11,538 bases of DNA from CAZYPH01 sp964649095 (GTDB taxonomy: Bacteria; Bdellovibrionota; UBA1018; UBA923), in the NCBI GenBank assembly GCA_964649095.1, contig CAZYPH010000071.1:1-11538 (forward strand), read 5' to 3'. Numbering within the stretch: position 1 is the stretch's first letter; each line of letters starts with the position of its first letter. The translations under genes and the position numbers were made by a program. Below the pieces are notes generated by a model. The model searched no databases. It saw only the letters and a list, made by a program, of their open reading frames with translations, and was not told where the DNA came from. This document shows positions 8,117 through 11,538 of this stretch, piece by piece.

Positions 8117-8980
8117 ATGCAATATTTTAAAGACACACTCCCGACGGCTTTATTAGTTCTGGGCTCTGTCGCCTTGTTGGTTTCGGCGGCTTATTTTTTT
8201 ACAGATTGGGCGCTGCTCAATTGGGGAGATTGGCATAGCGGCTCGGTGACTGGTTTTGCAAAAACATCTGGTGGTGTGCGGCGCTATCAGGGCTCGATCG
8301 ATGTTAGGTTAATTCAGCCTAAGGGCCTAGGGCCATCAACGATCGCGGTTTCGGGTGATTCGGTAGACCTTTACGCACTCAATGATGCGATCGACGTGAT
8401 TGTGCCACCGCAGTGGTTACAGAAAGTTGGAATATCACCGATTGTAAAGCGAACCACTATTGATTACGTGCCTGTCGGAGTGTTTCTATTTTTAGCAATT
8501 CTATTACTTTTGAGCTCGGTTGCAGCGTTGTATTTAGAACCCAAAGAACTTGTAGTGAACGCCATGAGATTATTTGCTGTCCTAGCGTTTGTACTGTTGG
8601 CCTACTATCAATTTGTTGGCAAAAACAAAGTGAACCAGGCGGACTACATTGTTACGCAAGCAAAATTTGATGAACTTTTTTTGTCAGAGTACCAACAACG
8701 GCGATCAAATTCCGAGCCCCGTGGCTCAGAGTATACGGTACGTGATTACTTTCTTCGAGTTCGGTATTTTGATCAAAATAAATTAGAAAAACGCTATATT
8801 CTGGCGGCCCCGTCAGAAGTAAACCCAACAGATTTAATAACGATTTCGTATAATCCAAAGACCAATCATGTGGTTTTGGGCGGTGCGGAAGCTATTCCGG
8901 CGCAGAGCCGCACTAATACCGTAGTACTGCTGGTGTTTGGAGTTTTGGCTTTTCTATTGTCATGGTTCATGACTCGCTAG
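8117..8980 (+). CDS. Four-helix membrane protein with DUF3592-like soluble part, function unknown
   Basis: The 287-residue protein has predicted membrane helices at about 9-29, 117-140, 149-166 and 267-285. Its N-terminal soluble stretch (35-110) contains WGDWHSGSVTG. The second soluble stretch (about 170-262) contains YTVRDYFLRVRYFDQNKLEKRY and then DLITISYNPKTNHVVLGG. This beta-rich pattern ending in a 'YNPxNxxxxxLGG'-like phrase resembles DUF3592 membrane proteins, whose function is unknown. It starts 10 nt after the chemoreceptor-like gene and lacks a clear Shine-Dalgarno (the upstream bases are all A/T). It is the last gene of the flagellar operon, and its stop TAG overlaps the stop of the convergent gene by 4 nt. 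It carries no catalytic motif that I recognise. The gene is real by length and context; the family call is tentative. Confidence 0.75.
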   Translation: MQYFKDTLPTALLVLGSVALLVSAAYFFTDWALLNWGDWHSGSVTGFAKTSGGVRRYQGSIDVRLIQPKGLGPSTIAVSGDSVDLYALNDAIDVIVPPQWLQKVGISPIVKRTTIDYVPVGVFLFLAILLLLSSVAALYLEPKELVVNAMRLFAVLAFVLLAYYQFVGKNKVNQADYIVTQAKFDELFLSEYQQRRSNSEPRGSEYTVRDYFLRVRYFDQNKLEKRYILAAPSEVNPTDLITISYNPKTNHVVLGGAEAIPAQSRTNTVVLLVFGVLAFLLSWFMTR

Positions 8981-9951
8981 GGCGTTTCTTCGGCTTGAGA
9001 ACACTCACGCACCTCGCCACTTCGTGTGTCAAAATCACTTCTAAAATGGTAACCACTTTGCCGAAACCAAACGTTTTGATTAGACCGCGGTTGAAAGCGT
9101 ATAGAATCGGTGCCTCTAAAGTAGTTCGTTAGTGGTAGTTCCATACCGGCCGCCGACAACACAACCCCGTTTGGAATGACATCAGAGTCACTAAAAAGTG
9201 CCTGAGCTTGCATGTTGGGAAACTGGCGGAATGCTGCTTGTAAGTCAGATCGAACGTCTTCGAAACCCTCGCGGCAAGCGATCTGGCAACCCACAAATTG
9301 CATCTTAATGCGATTTGTCATGTAACATGGATTTAAAATTTCATGTAAAAAGCTATATATTGTAAAATTTCTATCTAATTCAAAAGCCACCTGATTTGAG
9401 AATCCGTGCGAGTAAACCATTAGGTCTTCTATCAGATCGCAACGCTCTACCAACTGCATTAATTCTTCAGCAAGTTGGGCCGCCGTGGATACAGCAATAA
9501 TACGAACCTGACCGCGTTGTGCCAGCGGGTCTGCTCGTACGTTACTTAGTGATGATGATAAAGGCGATAGCCGATTGAGTATAACGTCGCGCCCTAATAG
9601 GCGAAACGACGGTTGGCTTTCTAGGCTTAAATGCAATCGAACCGGCTGTGACTGCTGGTTTTGTAAACAACGACTACGAGCTGCGTGAAAACGATTATAG
9701 TCTGATCTAAAGACTTCAATTGAACCACGATGTGGTGGTTGGTAACGGGCGCATGTCGGGCTTGCGATGGGTTCTTCTTGAATGAACGATTCACGACGAA
9801 CATGTACGTGTGGGCTAAAGCGATCATAATAAAATCCGTGACGGCTAAACTGATCGGTCGTTAATGCATTGGCCGCTGTAGAAAATACAACGGTGTAAAA
9901 TATAGCCGCTAGTCCCCATCGAATATATTTATTGCCCCCTAAAAAATACAC
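8977..9951 (-). CDS. Secreted protein with HG...GC dyad, possible clan-CD/DUF4347-like fold
   Basis: The 324-residue product starts at GTG (9949-9951). This is supported by AGAGGGGG four bases upstream, an in-frame TAA shortly before it, no other Met until residue 164, and a signal peptide: charged NKYIRWG, hydrophobic LAAIFYTVVFS, likely cleavage after ANA (29). The mature N-terminal half has no motif I recognise. Residues 148-250 contain QVRIIAVSTAAQLAEEL, then LMVYSHGFSN (His182) and IKMQFVGCQIACREGFEDV (Cys222). The order strand-SHG, helix, strand-GC resembles DUF4347 and the caspase-like clan-CD peptidases, in which His and Cys form the dyad. Peptidase activity is inference, and the domain could be inactive or unrelated. 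Six other cysteines follow the signal peptide. It is transcribed toward the flagellar operon from its own promoter. Confidence 0.8.
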   Translation of the reverse strand: MYFLGGNKYIRWGLAAIFYTVVFSTAANALTTDQFSRHGFYYDRFSPHVHVRRESFIQEEPIASPTCARYQPPHRGSIEVFRSDYNRFHAARSRCLQNQQSQPVRLHLSLESQPSFRLLGRDVILNRLSPLSSSLSNVRADPLAQRGQVRIIAVSTAAQLAEELMQLVERCDLIEDLMVYSHGFSNQVAFELDRNFTIYSFLHEILNPCYMTNRIKMQFVGCQIACREGFEDVRSDLQAAFRQFPNMQAQALFSDSDVIPNGVVLSAAGMELPLTNYFRGTDSIRFQPRSNQNVWFRQSGYHFRSDFDTRSGEVRECSQAEETP

Positions 9952-9987
9952 TGAACCCCCTCTTGTAAATTAATCCACCCACCACAG

Positions 9988-10016
9988 ATTCAACCGAGAC
10001 CACCTACAAGTGTCAA
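9988..10016 (-). promoter_or_regulatory. Sigma-70-like promoter of the secreted HG/GC protein gene
   Basis: Read on the minus strand, a perfect -35 TTGACA (10011-10016) is followed after exactly 17 bases by TTGAAT (9988-9993), which matches the TATAAT consensus at four of six positions. Transcription would start near 9981, giving a leader of about 30 nt. The leader contains the Shine-Dalgarno AGAGGGGG (9956-9963), four bases before the GTG start. The spacing and position fit well, but this is pattern matching only. Confidence 0.6.
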
Positions 10017-10021
10017 AGAGC

Positions 10022-10063
10022 GGTAAAAATTACCCAAGTATGCGGTGAAATGCCGCAAGGCAT
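10022..10063. other. Cluster of short inverted repeats between the divergent genes
   Basis: Three small dyads lie next to the minus-strand -35 box. They are GGTAA-AAA-TTACC (10022-10034), TGCGG-N7-CCGCA (10041-10057) and ATGCC-GCAA-GGCAT (10050-10063, a GNRA-type loop). The second and third overlap, so they could not both form in one RNA. No T-run follows directly, so they are not a terminator. They could be operator sites for the divergent promoters, but stems of five bases may occur by chance. Confidence 0.25.
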
Positions 10064-10090
10064 CGAACGCTATAGTGGTTTTTATGTATA

Positions 10091-10096
10091 TATAAT
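10091..10096 (+). promoter_or_regulatory. Possible -10 box of the lipoprotein gene
   Basis: A perfect TATAAT lies 39 bases before the lipoprotein ATG. It would place the transcript start near 10103, upstream of a GGGGAG Shine-Dalgarno (10119-10124). No convincing -35 hexamer is found 16-18 bases upstream. The surrounding stretch is A/T-rich, so the match may be fortuitous. Confidence 0.35.
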
Positions 10097-10135
10097 TTAC
10101 AATTTTGAATGGAGTAATGGGGAGACGTTTCTACT

Positions 10136-10954
10136 ATGTTGATGCATTCAAGACTTTTGCGAGCTGTTCATTACATTGCCTACGTTTTAGTATTCAGTGT
10201 TTTATTAGTTGGGCCGGTAGGCTGTATTGGGCCCAATCAAAGTAGCATTGCTTTAGTGGCTAGTTCGGGCAGTGCAGGTGCAGGGTCTAATGGTTCCGGT
10301 GTTTCCGCAACATGCCCTAGTACTGGTACTGCAGGTGTGGGTGATGTCTTAGCGACTAAGACTTTTGTAAATTCTAGCGGTGCGATTGCTACGGGTACTA
10401 TGACCAACCACGCCGCGTTTGATTTAACGGGAAGTTTTTCTGGCGCTGGTTACGTGTCGAGTTTTACAGGGCTTGCCGCATCGGCAGTGTGTTCTACTAC
10501 GAGTCTTTTGGGTAGTGCTGGCACGGCGACTTGTGTCACACCTAACCCTTTTACGATCACGCCGGCGGGGGCCGCTGCTGGTGCGACGATCGCGTTGACG
10601 TCTACTGAAATGGTTAAGATTGTAACCCTAGCAAATAGCTTGGGCTCGGGTGTGGCATCAGGTGTGTTGAGTTTGACGGGCGCCGATGCCGCTAGTTTTC
10701 AGTTAATTGCTGGGCCCGGAGCGGTGCAGTTGGGCGCCAATATTGGGGTGAGTCTTGGTGCTGCAAATACCGCGAAAATTGCAGTGGTGCGGATTGCTGG
10801 TTGGAATGGTGCGTTAAGTGCCAATCTAACTGTAACAAGTCTTACGGGCACCGCCAATCGTGCCATTACGGCAGTGGCCGCGACCACCCACACGCATTCA
10901 TGGTTGCGTGCCGATGCTTTGACTGCCTCGGATGGCGATGCGATTGCGTCGTGA
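10136..10954 (+). CDS. Lipoprotein, N-terminal part; frame interrupted by TGA before its LamG-like domain
   Basis: The reading frame starts MLMHSRLLRAVHYIAYV, a charged then hydrophobic export signal. It ends in GPVGC (Cys30), a somewhat irregular lipobox that suggests an outer-membrane or surface lipoprotein. A Gly/Ser/Ala/Thr-rich region follows, including DVLATKTFVNSSGAIATGTM. Phrases of the type 'DVLxGKTFxNxxGxxxTGTM' are common in low-complexity surface and fibre proteins. Next is a beta-rich stretch (GATIALTSTEMVKIVTLANS, and SLTGADAASFQLIAG). It ends HSWLRADALTASDGDAIAS followed by TGA (10952-10954). The start has GGGGAG 11 nt upstream; Met3 is an equally possible start. The product would stop 19 residues into a recognisable LamG-type domain, so as written it looks truncated. 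See the continuation 10955-11538. Function is unknown; surface adhesion or carbohydrate binding is only a guess. Confidence 0.75.
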   Translation: MLMHSRLLRAVHYIAYVLVFSVLLVGPVGCIGPNQSSIALVASSGSAGAGSNGSGVSATCPSTGTAGVGDVLATKTFVNSSGAIATGTMTNHAAFDLTGSFSGAGYVSSFTGLAASAVCSTTSLLGSAGTATCVTPNPFTITPAGAAAGATIALTSTEMVKIVTLANSLGSGVASGVLSLTGADAASFQLIAGPGAVQLGANIGVSLGAANTAKIAVVRIAGWNGALSANLTVTSLTGTANRAITAVAATTHTHSWLRADALTASDGDAIAS

Positions 10955-11538
10955 ACAGATAGTGGCCCCAATAATAATCCGGTGACGCAGGCTATTGGTG
11001 CGCGGCAAGCTATTTACAAAACCAATGTGATCAACGGTCGACCGGTTCTGCGTTTTGATGGCGCTGCACAACAGCGCTATCGTGGTTCTTTGGCGGCTAC
11101 GGCGATTCCGTGGTCCATGTATATTGTGCACCAGTCGCATCATACCTCATCAGGGTATCTGGGTGGATGGGTGATTGACGGGCAAGATGGGTGGATTGAT
11201 GCGTCGTTTACCAAGTCTACCACAGCTAATGGACTGTATTTTGTCGGTAATAACGGAACGAGCGCAACGCTCAGTATCGGTGGTGCGGCCGTGTCACCGG
11301 GCGGTGGGTTTCGTATCGCTGCGGTTGAATTAACGGGTGATAACACTAGTTACACGGGCACGCTTTATGTTGATAGCGCTGTTGTGGCAGGCCCAACTAT
11401 ATCTGATGGTACGTTTAGTAATTTAACGCGTTATCTTCAAGTAGGTTGTGAAGAAGGAACAGCGACCGTATGGGGCTGTATCTATGGCGACATCGCCGAA
11501 GTCATCACCTTCAGCCCAAGCCTTTCAAATGATGAACG
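10955..11538 (+). pseudogene. In-frame continuation of the lipoprotein: LamG/concanavalin-like domain, cut by the window edge
   Basis: The frame stays open for 194 codons after the TGA. It reads TDSGPNNNPVTQA, then NVINGRPVLRFDG, IPWSMYIVHQ, and ends YGDIAEVITFSPSLSNDE. These are the ordered landmarks of the LamG/concanavalin-like domain of bacterial surface proteins, whose beginning (WLRADALTASDGDAIAS) lies directly before the stop. In this family the next residue is normally Trp (as in 'SxWxDSSGN'), so TGA replaces TGG. No other disruption is present, and the other Trp codons in this part are TGG. No start codon with a good Shine-Dalgarno follows the stop (GTG at 10982 is possible but poor). 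Read as a nonsense-broken or read-through second half of the upstream gene. The gene continues past the window. Confidence 0.7.

Noticed and set aside
10050..10083. Hairpin ATGCC-GCAA-GGCAT followed by a short T-run as a terminator
   Set aside because: The T-run lies about 16 bases after the stem, the stem is only five pairs, and no upstream plus-strand gene needs termination here.
10952..10990. Selenocysteine insertion at the TGA
   Set aside because: The family position is Trp, not Cys or Sec, and I saw no convincing stem-loop of the bacterial SECIS type right after the stop.
10699..11346. Minus-strand open frames opposite the lipoprotein
   Set aside because: They are antisense to clear protein domains, have no ribosome binding site, and consist of low-complexity residues with no recognisable motif.

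Overview
The window looks chromosomal and comes from a flagellated Gram-negative bacterium. The order flhA-flhF-flhG-fliA, the sequence style of FlhF and FlhG, and a glycine/serine-rich lipoprotein with a laminin-G-like end together suggest Bdellovibrionota (Bdellovibrio/Oligoflexia relatives). This placement rests on resemblance by eye, not a search. Composition is moderate in GC, with many TTA leucine codons.

Positions 1-8980 form one tightly packed plus-strand operon. It opens with the 3' three quarters of flhA (export gate), then flhF (SRP-type GTPase for flagellar placement), flhG (MinD-like ATPase for flagellar number) and fliA (sigma-28). Genes overlap or sit within 22 nt of each other. 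Three less ordinary genes follow. The first (4965-5903) reads as a shrunken CheA with dimerisation, ATPase-like and CheW-like parts, but no HPt domain and no intact ATP-binding motifs. The second (5896-8106) reads as a chemoreceptor-like protein: two membrane segments, a periplasmic domain, a PAS-like domain and a coiled coil whose middle resembles a decayed MCP tip. The third (8117-8980) is a four-helix membrane protein with a DUF3592-like soluble part. My main hypothesis is that the first two form a non-catalytic receptor/kinase pair co-expressed with the flagellar polarity genes.

Positions 8977-9951 (minus strand) hold a secreted protein of unknown function. It has an HG...GC arrangement like that of clan-CD/DUF4347-type proteins and a good sigma-70-type promoter. 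Its stop codon overlaps the operon's last stop at a shared CTAG. A 184-bp divergent intergenic region (9952-10135) follows.

Positions 10136-11538 hold a large lipoprotein reading frame with a LamG/concanavalin-like C-terminal domain. An in-frame TGA at 10952-10954 interrupts it exactly where this domain normally has a conserved Trp. The frame stays open beyond it to the window edge. This is either a nonsense mutation, a sequence error or read-through. I saw no tRNA, rRNA, CRISPR array or insertion sequence.
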